Assembly (NCBI RefSeq): GCF_014192105.1 | Contig: NZ_JACHXK010000019.1 | Location: 62,001-126,000, forward strand | DNA: 64,000 bases | Direction of reading: 5' to 3' | Source: Paenibacillus phyllosphaerae | GTDB taxonomy: Bacteria > Bacillota > Bacilli > Paenibacillales > Paenibacillaceae | Translations under genes and position numbers: made by a program | Shown here: in pieces, positions 34,724 through 44,418 of the stretch | Layout: every line of letters starts with the position of its first letter | How positions within the stretch are numbered: position 1 is the stretch's first letter | The notes under the pieces: generated by a model | Told to the model about the DNA's origin: nothing | Databases searched by the model: none | What the model saw: only the letters and a program-made list of their open reading frames with translations

Positions 34724-36847
34724 CTAGTCATTGTCCTCATCGTGCCCTTTCCCTTTCCCATTACCTTTATTCCAGCGCTTCTCGAGCTCCTTCAGCATCT
34801 CTTTGACGCGCTTCTCTTCACGCTTAATCGCTTCCCGCTCTTCTTTATTCCCACGGTCGTCGTCTTCATCGCTGTCATTGTCTTCGTCCCACCAACTATC
34901 GTCAGACTTCTTGCCGCCATTGCCCGGCGATTCGGCAGGCTTAACGATGACCGGCGGCACACCAGCCACCGTAGGGAATGTCATGACCGGCTCATCCTTC
35001 AGCGCTTGGCTCATCACCGATTGGAAAACGGAAGCTGCCGCTTTGGAAGTCGTCGTCAAATAGTGGCTCGTATCCGAACGGTCATAGCCGATCCAGACAG
35101 CCCCGACGAGCTGCGGCGTATACCCGACGAACCAGTTGTCCCGTGCGCCGTCGCCGTTCGTTCCCGGCATCTCGGTCGTGCCCGTTTTGCCCGCGATTTC
35201 CCGTCCCGCCACTGCCGCGGCCTTGCCGGTACCTGATTCCACGACTCCCTTGAGCATCGCGGTCATCGTAGCTGCCACGTCCGGCGTTGTCGCTTGAATG
35301 CCTTCATCAGCCTGCCAAGACGCAAGCTCCGTCTCTTCGGCGCCGGTAATTCGCTTGATCGTGTGCGCGGGAATCCGGACGCCTTTATTCGCATAAGCTC
35401 CGAACGCTTCCGCCATCTGGAGCGGCGATACGCCCTCATGCAATCCTCCCAGAGCTAAGCCGAGCGCGCGGTCTTCCGCGGTTAACGGGATGCCGAATTT
35501 CTCGGCAGCTTGCAGGCCGGCATCGATGCCCAGCTCATGCAGCGTTTTGACCGCCGGAATATTGTACGATTGAATCAAGGCTTCATATAACGTGACTTGG
35601 CCGTGATACGTGCCGCTCGCATTCTTAGGCGAGTACCCGTCGATATCGATCGGTTCATCGACAATAATATGGTTCGGCTGATACCCTTTCTCCAGTGCCG
35701 GCGTGTACACCGCAATTGGCTTGAACGTCGACCCAGGCTGGCGCTTCAACTGGGTAGCCCGGTTCAAGCTGCGGAACGATTGATCGCCTCGCCCGCCGAT
35801 CAAGGCCCGAATCCCGCCATCTTGCGGATCGACCAGCACCGCGGCACTCTGAATCAACTGATCGTTCTTGCTCTCCGGGAACAAGGCCGCGTTGTCGTAG
35901 ACGGCTTCCACGGCTTGCTGTGCTTTCGGATCGAGGGTCGTATAGATATGCAAACCGCCATGCAACACTTCCTCTTCGGTCAGCCCATAGCTGTCCATTG
36001 CCTCGCGAATGACTTGATCGACGAAGTACGGATACTTAATATCGGTTACCCGGTTCGATTTGTCCGATCTCAACTTGATCGGCTCCATGATTGCAGCGGC
36101 ATAGGTCTCCGAATCAATGATCCCTTGTTCTTTCATCAGTTCCAATACGACCGTCCGGCGCTGCTTGGCCTCCTCCGGATGTTCGAACGGATTGAGCGCC
36201 GACGGCGCCTTAATCAAGCCGGCCAACAAGGCGGATTCGGCAACCGTCAATTCTTGCACCTGTTTATCAAAATAAACATCCGCCGCCCGCTTAATTCCCC
36301 AGGCACCATCGCCAAAATAAATGACATTCAAATAGAGCTCGAGAATTTGTTCCTTCTCGAAGTGGGATTCGATCTTCTGCGCGAGAAGCATTTCGTTCCA
36401 TTTGCGCTGCCAGGTCCGCTCATGTTCCAGGAACACGTTTTTGGCCAGCTGCTGCGTAATGGTGCTGCCTCCTTCGACGGTGTCGCCCGCAGTCATGTTC
36501 TTGAAGAACGCGCGGCTGATCGAGCGCAAGTCCATCCCCTTATGCTCGAAGAATCGCTTGTCTTCCACGGCGACGACAGCTTGAATCAGATGTTCCGGCA
36601 GAACTTCATATTCGACCGGCTCCACTTTATTAAGCGAGATTCGGCTGGCCACCTGGCCGTAACGGTCATAGATAATGGTAGCCTCGGGCAGCGGCTCATC
36701 GAGTACGCTCACATCTTGGGCAGCGACCAGCGAACGCAGCGCAACCCATCCGATCGTGCCTGCAAGCAGGAAAAGCGCTACGGTCAGCAGCGCGACTCGC
36801 CCTAACAAGCGGCGTGTGAAAAAACGTGTATTCGGTTTGTTGGTCAT
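34724..36847 (-). CDS. Penicillin-binding protein 1A, bifunctional
   Basis: 707 residues. A membrane anchor spans ~14-36. The GT51 glycosyltransferase domain is at ~60-240 (VAVEDKRFFEHKG, GGSTITQQLAKN). The transpeptidase domain is at ~330-600 with SxxK in RQPGSTFKP (Ser near 370), SxN in QSYN, and KTGT near 557. This is a class A PBP (PonA/PBP1-type) that polymerises and cross-links peptidoglycan. The last ~75 residues are an odd, highly charged low-complexity tail (DDSWWDEDNDSDEDDDRG, then KREEKRVKEMLKELEKRW, then GKGKGHDEDND) of unknown role. Monocistronic; the ATG follows GGGGGAAATAGA. Confidence 0.94.
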   Translation of the reverse strand: MTNKPNTRFFTRRLLGRVALLTVALFLLAGTIGWVALRSLVAAQDVSVLDEPLPEATIIYDRYGQVASRISLNKVEPVEYEVLPEHLIQAVVAVEDKRFFEHKGMDLRSISRAFFKNMTAGDTVEGGSTITQQLAKNVFLEHERTWQRKWNEMLLAQKIESHFEKEQILELYLNVIYFGDGAWGIKRAADVYFDKQVQELTVAESALLAGLIKAPSALNPFEHPEEAKQRRTVVLELMKEQGIIDSETYAAAIMEPIKLRSDKSNRVTDIKYPYFVDQVIREAMDSYGLTEEEVLHGGLHIYTTLDPKAQQAVEAVYDNAALFPESKNDQLIQSAAVLVDPQDGGIRALIGGRGDQSFRSLNRATQLKRQPGSTFKPIAVYTPALEKGYQPNHIIVDEPIDIDGYSPKNASGTYHGQVTLYEALIQSYNIPAVKTLHELGIDAGLQAAEKFGIPLTAEDRALGLALGGLHEGVSPLQMAEAFGAYANKGVRIPAHTIKRITGAEETELASWQADEGIQATTPDVAATMTAMLKGVVESGTGKAAAVAGREIAGKTGTTEMPGTNGDGARDNWFVGYTPQLVGAVWIGYDRSDTSHYLTTTSKAAASVFQSVMSQALKDEPVMTFPTVAGVPPVIVKPAESPGNGGKKSDDSWWDEDNDSDEDDDRGNKEEREAIKREEKRVKEMLKELEKRWNKGNGKGKGHDEDND

Positions 36848-37015
36848 TCTATTTCCCCCATATTGCTTAAGTCCTACACCATTCGCACTGAGCTCCCTTT
36901 TTCGGTACGTCGCACCAATCAGAAATCGCGCGTGCGAAGCGGCGCGTATCTGCCATATTTACACACGCTTGGACTCGGATGAATCATATGGAGGACTTTG
37001 CTGCTGCAAACCCAT

Positions 37016-37042
37016 GAAAAAAAGCACCCTGTAGAGGTGCTT
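37016..37042 (-). terminator. Terminator of the second chemoreceptor gene
   Basis: Minus strand AAGCACC-TCTACAG-GGTGCTT followed by TTTTT. Confidence 0.8.
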
Positions 37043-37075
37043 GCGACTCATGATAAACATATTGACACAACCGTT

Positions 37076-38767
37076 TTACACTTGGAAAGCCTTGATCTGA
37101 TTGTTCAATTCGCCCGCAATAGCTGCTACATCCTTGGACGAGACGGATATGCCCTTCACGGTAACCGTCTGCTGGTCCGCGGCCGAAGCGACTTGCTGAC
37201 CTGCACCCGCTGCCGCCTCGACAAGTTCATTGATGCTGCCGATCGCTTCCATGACTTCCTTGGAGCTTGCGTTCAGCTCCTGGAGCAGAATGCGCATGCT
37301 CGAAGCGTTATCTTTCGTGATGCTCGTGCTGAGCACGATGTCTTTGAGAGCTTTACCGCCTTGGGTCAGCGAGCTCACCTGCGCTTCCACGTCCGTCAGA
37401 TGCGACTCCATATTGCGGACCGTCTCGTCCGTCTCTTGACGAACCTGATGGATCAAGTTGGCAATCCGTTCGGCGGAATGACTGGACTGCTCGGCTAGCT
37501 TACGTACTTCTTGCGCCACGACCGAGAAGCCTTTCCCATGCTCCCCAGCCCGCGCAGCCTCGATCGCGGCATTAAGCGCGAGCAGATTCGTCTGGCTCGC
37601 GATGTTAGCGATATCGTCGATGAAGCTGCCGATTTCCTCCGACCGCGTGCCTAGCTGCTGAATGGCATTCGTTGCGTATTCGACCGTCGCGGTCACCGAG
37701 GACAGATTGCCGATCGCAGCATTGATCGCTTCTTCTCCCTGTCTGGCCATGCTCGTGGCTTCCGTGGCATGGGTCAAAGTTTCTTCCATCTTCAAGCTGC
37801 CATCTTGAACCTTATCCAGATTGACCGCCATCTTGGATTGTATGGTGTGTGTCAGATCGGCCTGCGCTCTAGCGCCTGCAGCCACTTGCTGGATCGACGC
37901 TGCCACCTCGGCCGAAGAGCGTTCCGTGTGGACAGCCGCCTCGGACAATCCCGAACTGTTCTCCTTGAGCGATACGGCCATCGAACCTAGCTGGCTGACC
38001 ATATCGCTTAGATTGACGCGCATCTGCTCGAAGGAACGTCCCAGCATGCCGATTTCGTCTTTTGACTTCACGACGATCGGCTCGGACAAATCTTTATTGG
38101 CGATACGATCGGTCAGCTGGACCAGTTGACGAATGGATAATAGCGTCGGACGGCTCATAAAGTAGCAAGCCAGCAGGGCGATCACTAAGATTATGAAGCT
38201 GATGATCATAATCTCCCGCTGCGCATCAGCGGCCATCTCATCGAAAGGCGTTGACGGTACGCCGACATAGAAGATCCCGATCACTTGGCCCGCGGCGTCA
38301 TGAATCGGTTTATAGATCGTCTGATTCAACGTCCCTACGACATCCGCTTCTCCGATATACGTTTGGTTGCTTTGGAGCACAACTTCATTTACCGCTGCGG
38401 ACACCGTGGAATTGACGGCTCTAGCGCCATCCTTCATAACATTCGTCGCGATCCGCGTATCGTTCATGAAGATCGTCACGGTATCGCCGGTTAGACGCCC
38501 TACCTCATCGACAAAATCGAAGTTGTTATTCAGCGCTACATTCCCTTTGAGGAGCTGCCCGTTCTGAATCGACCAATCACCCGGATAGCGGGCCGCCAAG
38601 AGCGATTCCGATAGCGCCATATCCGAATTCAGTTTCTCTTGCGCGGCCAGAATCATCTTATCCTTAATGTTCGAGCCTACGTAATAATTAAGTACGATCG
38701 AGAAAAGAGCAAGTATAACGACAAATGCCAATAACAGCTTAACGAGTAACGATTGTTTAAGCCTCAC
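37076..38767 (-). CDS. Methyl-accepting chemotaxis protein, single-Cache sensor
   Basis: 563 residues from GTG 38767 (AGGAGGAG 7 nt upstream). Membrane helix ~10-30, extracellular Cache domain ~40-185 ([20 protein letters not shown], then [16 protein letters not shown]), second helix ~186-208, HAMP ~210-262 ([18 protein letters not shown]), signalling coiled coil with tip [20 protein letters not shown] near residue 393. The Cache type looks like sCache_3, which often binds carboxylates. Another chemoreceptor is at 8028 and a CheY lies just upstream, but no other che genes are present. Confidence 0.93.
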   Translation of the reverse strand: MRLKQSLLVKLLLAFVVILALFSIVLNYYVGSNIKDKMILAAQEKLNSDMALSESLLAARYPGDWSIQNGQLLKGNVALNNNFDFVDEVGRLTGDTVTIFMNDTRIATNVMKDGARAVNSTVSAAVNEVVLQSNQTYIGEADVVGTLNQTIYKPIHDAAGQVIGIFYVGVPSTPFDEMAADAQREIMIISFIILVIALLACYFMSRPTLLSIRQLVQLTDRIANKDLSEPIVVKSKDEIGMLGRSFEQMRVNLSDMVSQLGSMAVSLKENSSGLSEAAVHTERSSAEVAASIQQVAAGARAQADLTHTIQSKMAVNLDKVQDGSLKMEETLTHATEATSMARQGEEAINAAIGNLSSVTATVEYATNAIQQLGTRSEEIGSFIDDIANIASQTNLLALNAAIEAARAGEHGKGFSVVAQEVRKLAEQSSHSAERIANLIHQVRQETDETVRNMESHLTDVEAQVSSLTQGGKALKDIVLSTSITKDNASSMRILLQELNASSKEVMEAIGSINELVEAAAGAGQQVASAADQQTVTVKGISVSSKDVAAIAGELNNQIKAFQV

Positions 38768-38922
38768 GATGTCTCCTCCTAGTTATCTATCTATCGTTCT
38801 GCTTTCATGATGACAAGGCTCATTCACAAATAATTCGTATGCATCGATACCTATATCGGCAATCTTCTATCGATCGTTGAGAGAAACGAACGTTCATAGG
38901 GCTTGGGAAATCTTGTCGCATG

Positions 38923-38961
38923 AAAAAGCCCGCGTTCGGTGGTGCTTACCGAAGCGGGGCT
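38923..38961 (-). terminator. Terminator of the cheY-like gene
   Basis: Minus strand AGCCCCGCTTCGGT pairs with ACCGAACGCGGGCT, followed by TTTTTC. Confidence 0.85.
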
Positions 38962-38979
38962 GATGATAATAGCTATTCG

Positions 38980-39339
38980 TTAACCTAACGCTTTCTTAAC
39001 AGAATCGAGAACGCGGTCCGGCTGGAACGGCTTCACGATGAAATCTTTTGCGCCAGCTTGAATCGCCTGGACGACCATCATCTGCTGGCCCATGGCCGAG
39101 CACATGACGATACGCGCGGATGGATCGGCTTTCTTGATCTCGCGCACGGCATCGATGCCTTCCATCTCCGGCATGGTAATGTCCATCGTTACGAGGTCCG
39201 GTTTCAAGTTGTTATAACGTTCAATGGCGACAAGTCCGTTCTCGGCTTCGCCGACGACCTCATGACCGCCTTTAGTCAATATATCTTTTAACATCAGTCT
39301 CATGAAAGCTGCATCATCCACAACTAATATTTTGGCCAT
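38980..39339 (-). CDS. cheY: CheY-like response regulator
   Basis: 119 residues, a lone receiver domain. The acidic pocket is VVDDAAF, the phospho-acceptor Asp53 lies in DITMPEMEGIDA, Ser81 in MCSAMGQQ and Lys103 in IVKPFQP. It matches chemotaxis CheY proteins of Bacilli, which bind the flagellar switch FliM after phosphorylation by CheA. No output domain is present. It is transcribed alone, with a terminator after it, and is ~210 bases from the chemoreceptor gene, so the pairing is suggestive only. Confidence 0.88.
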   Translation of the reverse strand: MAKILVVDDAAFMRLMLKDILTKGGHEVVGEAENGLVAIERYNNLKPDLVTMDITMPEMEGIDAVREIKKADPSARIVMCSAMGQQMMVVQAIQAGAKDFIVKPFQPDRVLDSVKKALG

Positions 39340-39508
39340 ATGATCCCCCGTCGAAATTTGTCATTGCGAGCTTTTTTGTAGTTTACCCGCAAATCATTAG
39401 AAATGTGTAAGATTTATATGTGATCCAAAATTTGTTCGTCATGGAGATTCAGATAACCATTATGGCAGTCATGAGACAGGTTGACTCGAGCTGTTAAGTA
39501 GCGAAAAG

Positions 39509-40339
39509 TCAATCCAAATAGGGCTGGACAAGCTCTTTGACGCGTTCGAGCCCTTCCCACATATCGCCTGGACCATCGTAAATGAGGACATAAGCGCCGT
39601 CGAAGTTCGTCCCCTTCACGGCCTCGAGACACTGGCTGAATTCTTCAACGTCCGGTATGCCCTGTTCGTCATAATTGGCTTTCGCATGGACGGACACGCT
39701 TAACGGCGCCGTCTGCGCGATTTCCCCATACTTGCCTGCTCCCTTATAGTTCCCGAAATCGGTGATCAGTCCTAATTTACCTTCGCATTGGTCGTAAAGC
39801 GCAGCGACATTCGTCGCAATCGAAGTCAGCGGCTTGAAATTCTCGGTAACGACGCGAACGCCGAGCGGCTCCGCGAAACGGATCAGTTCAAGCAGGGACG
39901 CAGCAGAGCGGACTAATGCCGCCTGGTTCGTCGGTTCGGCCTCTCCGGCGACAATTCGGATTTGTTTGGCGCCGCAGAAGGAGGCGGCCTCGATCCAACG
40001 TTTCATCAAGCCGAGATCCTCTTTCACGCGCCCCTCATCTTCTGCGGTCAAATCGCCGTAATCGAGCAACAGTGTATCCAGCGAAATATCCGCTTGCTCG
40101 AACGCCGCCCGAAGCTGTTCAAGGTAATCCCGCTCCGTGGATGGAAAATGGAAATGGCAAACCTCGATCGCCTTGTATCCCCGTTCAGAAGCGATCTTCG
40201 GCAGCTCCAGCAAACTGAGTTCTAGCGGCTGTTCCTTCGCCACCGTTCGATGCGAGCGCGTCTCCTCGTCCCAGATCGTCCAATGAAGCGGCCCTAACAG
40301 CCGATGCAGACTCCATGTGCTTACCGACAAATATGACAT
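39509..40339 (-). CDS. Sugar phosphate isomerase/epimerase (TIM barrel)
   Basis: 276 residues, GGCGGGATTGCA before ATG. Xylose-isomerase-like TIM barrel (AP endonuclease 2 superfamily). Features are SVSTWSLHRLLGPLHW, GYKAIEVCHFHFPSTERD, AKQIRIVAGEAEP, RVVTENFKPLTS, KLGLITDFGNYKGAGKYG and VHAKANYDEQGIPD. The conserved Glu/Asp/His metal ligands are likely the E, D and H of the VTENF, TDFGN and VHAKA segments. Such enzymes often act on inositols or keto-sugars; the substrate here is unknown. Monocistronic. Confidence 0.8.
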   Translation of the reverse strand: MSYLSVSTWSLHRLLGPLHWTIWDEETRSHRTVAKEQPLELSLLELPKIASERGYKAIEVCHFHFPSTERDYLEQLRAAFEQADISLDTLLLDYGDLTAEDEGRVKEDLGLMKRWIEAASFCGAKQIRIVAGEAEPTNQAALVRSAASLLELIRFAEPLGVRVVTENFKPLTSIATNVAALYDQCEGKLGLITDFGNYKGAGKYGEIAQTAPLSVSVHAKANYDEQGIPDVEEFSQCLEAVKGTNFDGAYVLIYDGPGDMWEGLERVKELVQPYLD

Positions 40340-40453
40340 TGCAATCCCGCCTTATGTTTTTTTGAAATCGATTTCCATTCCTCTAGCATAACATTCCCTG
40401 CAGAATGCATAAGAAGCCGAATTGCTCATTCTTTCTGCTTTTCTGGCAAACAT

Positions 40454-40490
40454 AAAAAGGCACCCTGCAGTTGAATCTGCCGAGTGCCCG
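40454..40490 (-). terminator. Terminator of the degV-like gene
   Basis: Minus strand GGCACTCGGCAG pairs imperfectly with CTGCAGGGTGCC, followed by TTTTT. Confidence 0.7.
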
Positions 40491-40534
40491 CTATAACGGT
40501 TGTAAGTATGAGTGCTTATCGCAGTGCCGTGACA

Positions 40535-41374
40535 CTATTCCGCGTAGTAGCAAAATCCGATTGCTCCGGGACCTGTATGCGTCGAAATAATCGGCGTCGT
40601 CGTGCAAATACGCACAGGCGCCGAAGTGAACCGGGCGATCTCTTGCTGCATACGCTGTGCCAGCGGAAGATTGTTGGCATGCGATATGCCTACGCCGCGG
40701 ACGATTTTGTCCTTCACGTCCTGCTCGAAACGTTCGATGAGCGTCTTGACAATCTGCGAGGAAGTACGAACTTTCGCAACCGGCGAATAGACGCCATTCT
40801 GCAGCATGGCGATCGGCTTAATTTTCAATATCGTCCCGAGTAGCCCCGCGGCCTTGCCGATCCGGCCGCCTTTGATCAAGTTCTCCAACGTCTCCACGAC
40901 CACGAACAGCGTGGAATGATCGAGAATCTCTTTCATGCGGGCCTTGATATGCTCTACCGTGCTGCCTTCCTTCGCCATACGTGCCGCTTCAATAACCTGG
41001 AAGCCTAGCGCCTGGGAGATCATTTGCGAATCGATAACTTGCACGTTGCTGCTGGACATCTCAGCTGCTGCGCATGCGGAAGCATAAGTGCCGCTCATCC
41101 CGCTCGTCATATGGATGGAGATGATCGTATCTCCATTGGCGCCTAATCGGTCGTAGGCTTCCAAGAACACGCCTACCGCCGGCTGCGACGTCTTCGGCAG
41201 CTCGCTTGAAGCTACCATTCTTGTAATAAATTCATCGGGTGAAATCGTTACGTTATCTAAAAACGATTCCCCATCCACATAGATCGAAAGCGGAATGACT
41301 TCGACATCATGTTGCGCTAACAGCTCTAATGGCAAGTCAGAAGTGGAATCGGTTACGATTTTGATGGCAGGAAT
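40535..41374 (-). CDS. DegV family fatty-acid-binding protein, probable ATT start
   Basis: 279 residues if started at ATT 41374. Between the in-frame TAG (41387-41389) and the family's N-terminal motif KIVTDSTSDLP there is no ATG, GTG or TTG; AGGGGG lies 8 nt before the ATT. The first ordinary start, TTG 41335, would delete the first strand and the DSTSDL ligand loop. Later DegV features are present: SGMSGTYASAC, VIDSQMISQALGFQV and GGRIGKAAGLLG. DegV/FakB proteins bind a fatty acid and present it to the kinase FakA. Monocistronic. Confidence 0.82.
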   Translation of the reverse strand: MPAIKIVTDSTSDLPLELLAQHDVEVIPLSIYVDGESFLDNVTISPDEFITRMVASSELPKTSQPAVGVFLEAYDRLGANGDTIISIHMTSGMSGTYASACAAAEMSSSNVQVIDSQMISQALGFQVIEAARMAKEGSTVEHIKARMKEILDHSTLFVVVETLENLIKGGRIGKAAGLLGTILKIKPIAMLQNGVYSPVAKVRTSSQIVKTLIERFEQDVKDKIVRGVGISHANNLPLAQRMQQEIARFTSAPVRICTTTPIISTHTGPGAIGFCYYAE

Positions 41375-41492
41375 GTTATTCGCCCCCTAGTTGTGATGCG
41401 GCAAGTTGTTACCATCGTCATTATACGATGCCATAGGCATTTCGTCTCGGATTTTTGTTAAAAATATGTGTAATTTCGGCCGAATGCGACGA

Positions 41493-42425
41493 TTATCGCG
41501 CAGATGCTGCGGAAATGGGCAACGAAGGCCGGATAAGCGACATCGCGCGCTTCTTCGTCTCATCGGATATGTGCGTGTAAATCTGCGTCGTCGAGATGTC
41601 TTCATGGCCGAGCAGCTCCTGCACCGTCCTTAAGTCTGCACCGTTGCGCAGCAGATCCGTCGCGAAGGAATGCCTCAGCTTATGCGCGGATAGACGTTTG
41701 CCAGATAGCTGCGGATACGAACTGACTAGGGTAGTGAATACCCGCTCCGTAATCGTCTGCACCATCCGCTTGCTGATTCGGCGGCCGAACTGGGAGATGA
41801 AGAAGGCCCGCTCATCTCTTCTGCCTTTTGGCTGCAGCCGTTCCTTGAGATATTGCAGCATTACTTCTGCAAGTTCCGGCGGCAGCGGCAAGTAGCGCCA
41901 TTTCTCCCCTTTGCCGAGGACGCTGAGCAGCGCGGTGTCCGGATTGAGGTCATCCACGTTAAGGCGGACAATCTCGCTGACGCGCAATCCTGCATAAGAC
42001 ATGAGCGCCACGATAACCGTATCCCGCAGCTGATACTTGCCGTCGATAAGCGACATGCAGGCATCGAGCTGATCTTTCTCCAGGAATGTCGGCACGCGAT
42101 TCTTGGCGATCTTCGCCTTCGGGATCTCCTGTGCCGGATTAGCCGATACCTGCTGGAATTCCATCAGCACCTTGAAGAAAAGCCGGATCGCCGATTGGCT
42201 CCTGTTCCGGTATTTCGCACCCGCGCCCAGCTCTCGCACTTCCGTCAAATGATTCATCACGTCGATCTTGTCTACCTCGCGTAATGCCTTCCCATCCAGA
42301 CTGTTCAAGAAATGCCTTACGTTGTGCAAGTATCCATGCTGCGTTTCCTTCGAGTAGCAGCGGTCCTTCATATAGTTCAGGAACAGGCGTACATCCCGTT
42401 CATACGTCTCTATAATGCCGTTCAT
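41493..42425 (-). CDS. Tyrosine recombinase, XerC/XerD-like
   Basis: 310 residues (AGGAGATACATA before ATG). N-terminal SAM-like core-binding domain ~1-95 and catalytic domain ~110-300. All catalytic residues are visible: Arg148 (AGLR), Lys172 (GKGEK), His248 and Arg251 (HKLRH), His274 (LGHEDIS) and Tyr283 (IYTH). Length and layout match Xer-type chromosome-dimer or relic integrases. No attachment site, excisionase or phage gene adjoins it. Whether it is the chromosomal XerC or XerD cannot be told, since neither codV nor clp-like neighbours are here. Confidence 0.85.
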   Translation of the reverse strand: MNGIIETYERDVRLFLNYMKDRCYSKETQHGYLHNVRHFLNSLDGKALREVDKIDVMNHLTEVRELGAGAKYRNRSQSAIRLFFKVLMEFQQVSANPAQEIPKAKIAKNRVPTFLEKDQLDACMSLIDGKYQLRDTVIVALMSYAGLRVSEIVRLNVDDLNPDTALLSVLGKGEKWRYLPLPPELAEVMLQYLKERLQPKGRRDERAFFISQFGRRISKRMVQTITERVFTTLVSSYPQLSGKRLSAHKLRHSFATDLLRNGADLRTVQELLGHEDISTTQIYTHISDETKKRAMSLIRPSLPISAASAR

Positions 42426-42570
42426 TATGTATCTCCTACTCTTAATCAGGCATGATTTAATGGAAATGAGCCAAAATTGCGTGAAATATAGATTTCATGC
42501 AATTTTATTTCGACGATTGTCCGCCGATTCCTCCTTCCGCCATGCAGAAAAACGTTATTTTTTGGAATAA

Positions 42571-42612
42571 AAAACCGAAGAAGCGCTGCATTTGCGCAAC
42601 GACTCCTTCGGT
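42571..42612 (-). terminator. Terminator of the coiled-coil gene
   Basis: Minus strand ACCGAAG pairs with CTTCGGT, with an inner GCGC stem, followed by TTTTTTATTCC. Confidence 0.8.
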
Positions 42613-42644
42613 TGTTGTTCATGGATGAAAATATTAGATTTCCG

Positions 42645-43190
42645 TCAAGGCGACAATGTAGGCCTATCACCATGATCGTTCGTGCTAGCGATCACTGCGC
42701 CATCACCGGTCGGAATCCCCAAGCGGGCAAATCGTTCATGCTCAATGCTGCTCTTCAAATCCATCAGCTCGCCCATCAGATGGGCTTTCTCTTCCAGGCA
42801 CAGCTTCAGCTCATCGAAGACGCTCTTATGCTGAAAAGCGGCCGCGTTCGTTTGCTGCTGCATGATGAGCGACAGCTTCTCGAAGTTCGCCTTCTCATCG
42901 CCAAGCTCCATTCTGTACCGATCGGCTGCCTGCGTCTTGAGCTCTTCGAGCTGGTGGGCGACAGAAGAAAGCTTCAGTTTACAACGTGCCAAGTCCGAAA
43001 GCACTTGTTGGATGAAGGTTTCTTCTGCATTCGTTTCAACCTGAGCGGCTATTCTGATCGTATCCGCGACCAGATTCAGTTGCGTAATCGCCTGATCGAT
43101 CGTTTCCTTTCCCTCCGTTAGGGCGATCCCCCCTAGCACGTGGTTGATCGTCTGAAGCCGCTGTTCGATTAATCGCGCTTGCTGCTGCAT
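42645..43190 (-). CDS. Hypothetical coiled-coil protein
   Basis: 181 residues, GAGGGG before ATG. It is almost entirely helical with heptad-like spacing of Leu/Ile and many Gln, Glu and Lys (RLIEQRLQTINHVLGGIAL, QVLSDLARCKLKLSSVAHQL, LCLEEKAHLMGELMDLKSS). No signal peptide or membrane segment. The last ~25 residues look unstructured. No family recognised. It diverges from the acidic three-repeat protein gene at 43387. Confidence 0.65.
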   Translation of the reverse strand: MQQQARLIEQRLQTINHVLGGIALTEGKETIDQAITQLNLVADTIRIAAQVETNAEETFIQQVLSDLARCKLKLSSVAHQLEELKTQAADRYRMELGDEKANFEKLSLIMQQQTNAAAFQHKSVFDELKLCLEEKAHLMGELMDLKSSIEHERFARLGIPTGDGAVIASTNDHGDRPTLSP

Positions 43191-43386
43191 GCTATTCCCC
43201 TCGTTTCATTGAATTTATCGATATCTCTAGTCGTTCACATCATGCGCTCCGCCGCATCGAACTATTCCTCGAAGTTAAGACGAGCGGCATACATATTTCT
43301 AGCGAATAAACACAACCTATAAGAAGGACAATTATGGGCTTGGCACGATGACGGTTGGGAGAACCGAAAGGATGGAGGAAACAAAG

Positions 43387-44418
43387 ATGGCTCAACTTAC
43401 GTTAAGACCAGATATGAAGACGCACGGCGGTGAGGTTTATGACATTCTGCTGCAGGACAAATTCGCCGGCAACTTGATGCTCGTCTACCGGGAAGGCGAT
43501 CGGGTAGCGGGTTCCGCGCAGTTAGATGCCACCGTGCTCCATGAAGAGGACCAAGATGAAGTGCTCGCATTCCTCAAAGACCATCTTCATGCATTCGGCA
43601 ACGCCGTTAATGCCCAGTATTCCGAAATGATTGTTACATACAGCAGTTATGATCATATTTTCTCCTTCGGCGATGAAGATGAGGCGCAATTGCATACCAC
43701 TTCTGACAGCATAGATAGCGAATTTGACGAATACGACGAAGACGAAGACGATACGGCTGACGAAGAATGGGAATACGAACTGCTGAGCGAAGACGACGAT
43801 ATGAACTACGAGCTGGTTGTCGTCGATGAAGAACAGGAATCGGCGGAATACGAAGTGTATGACAATGCCGGCAGCTGCGTCGCATTTATCAACCTGGCCG
43901 TCCAAGAGAACGCCGTTGAGGGTCAAGTTCACTGGTTGCTCGAGCCGGAGGATGACGCTATTACGCATATAACGGAGTTGCTCTTACAGGAGTTCGATGA
44001 GGATGCGGTAGACGCATTCACGATCTACCACCGTTATGAAGGCCGGGTAATCGAAACCGCGGAATTCGTGCAGGATGGTGAGCTCGATGAAGATGAGGAT
44101 AGCGAGGATGATTGGCAATCGCCTGATCCTTATCAGATCGTGCTGGTTAGAGACGACGTCGACGCGCTTACCTATGAGATCTTCTCCCCTTACGATAGCA
44201 ACCTGCCGATTGCCCATGCGACGGTCGATATCGGACAGCGACGTTTGAGCGGATTTATCGATTTCCGCGAGCGGGAATTGATCGACGACGCGGCCGAGAT
44301 TTCGATCTATCTGATGCGGGAGCTGGATAAGGAAAAAGACTACGACGGCCTAAGCTTGTCCCTCATGCACCGTAACGAGCTTGTCGATGAGCTTGTGATT
44401 CAGAATGAAGTTACGTAA
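43387..44418 (+). CDS. Acidic protein with three related domains
   Basis: 343 residues from ATG 43387 (GGAGG 8 nt upstream). Three copies of a ~85-residue alpha/beta unit are discernible: residues ~15-95 (YDILLQDKFAGNLMLVYREG, with VAGSAQLDATVLH), ~140-230 (YELVVVDEEQESAEYEVYDN, with VEGQVHWLLEPEDDAI) and ~245-340 (YQIVLVRDDVDALTYEIFSP, with LSGFIDFRERELIDDA). Copies 1 and 2 are joined by an acidic linker rich in Asp/Glu (~105-140). No family, signal peptide or membrane segment recognised. Very low isoelectric point is expected. Confidence 0.7.
   Translation: MAQLTLRPDMKTHGGEVYDILLQDKFAGNLMLVYREGDRVAGSAQLDATVLHEEDQDEVLAFLKDHLHAFGNAVNAQYSEMIVTYSSYDHIFSFGDEDEAQLHTTSDSIDSEFDEYDEDEDDTADEEWEYELLSEDDDMNYELVVVDEEQESAEYEVYDNAGSCVAFINLAVQENAVEGQVHWLLEPEDDAITHITELLLQEFDEDAVDAFTIYHRYEGRVIETAEFVQDGELDEDEDSEDDWQSPDPYQIVLVRDDVDALTYEIFSPYDSNLPIAHATVDIGQRRLSGFIDFRERELIDDAAEISIYLMRELDKEKDYDGLSLSLMHRNELVDELVIQNEVT

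Noticed and set aside
42426-42644. tRNA gene or attachment site next to the tyrosine recombinase
   Set aside because: No tRNA-like cloverleaf or direct repeat found; the gap holds only a terminator hairpin.
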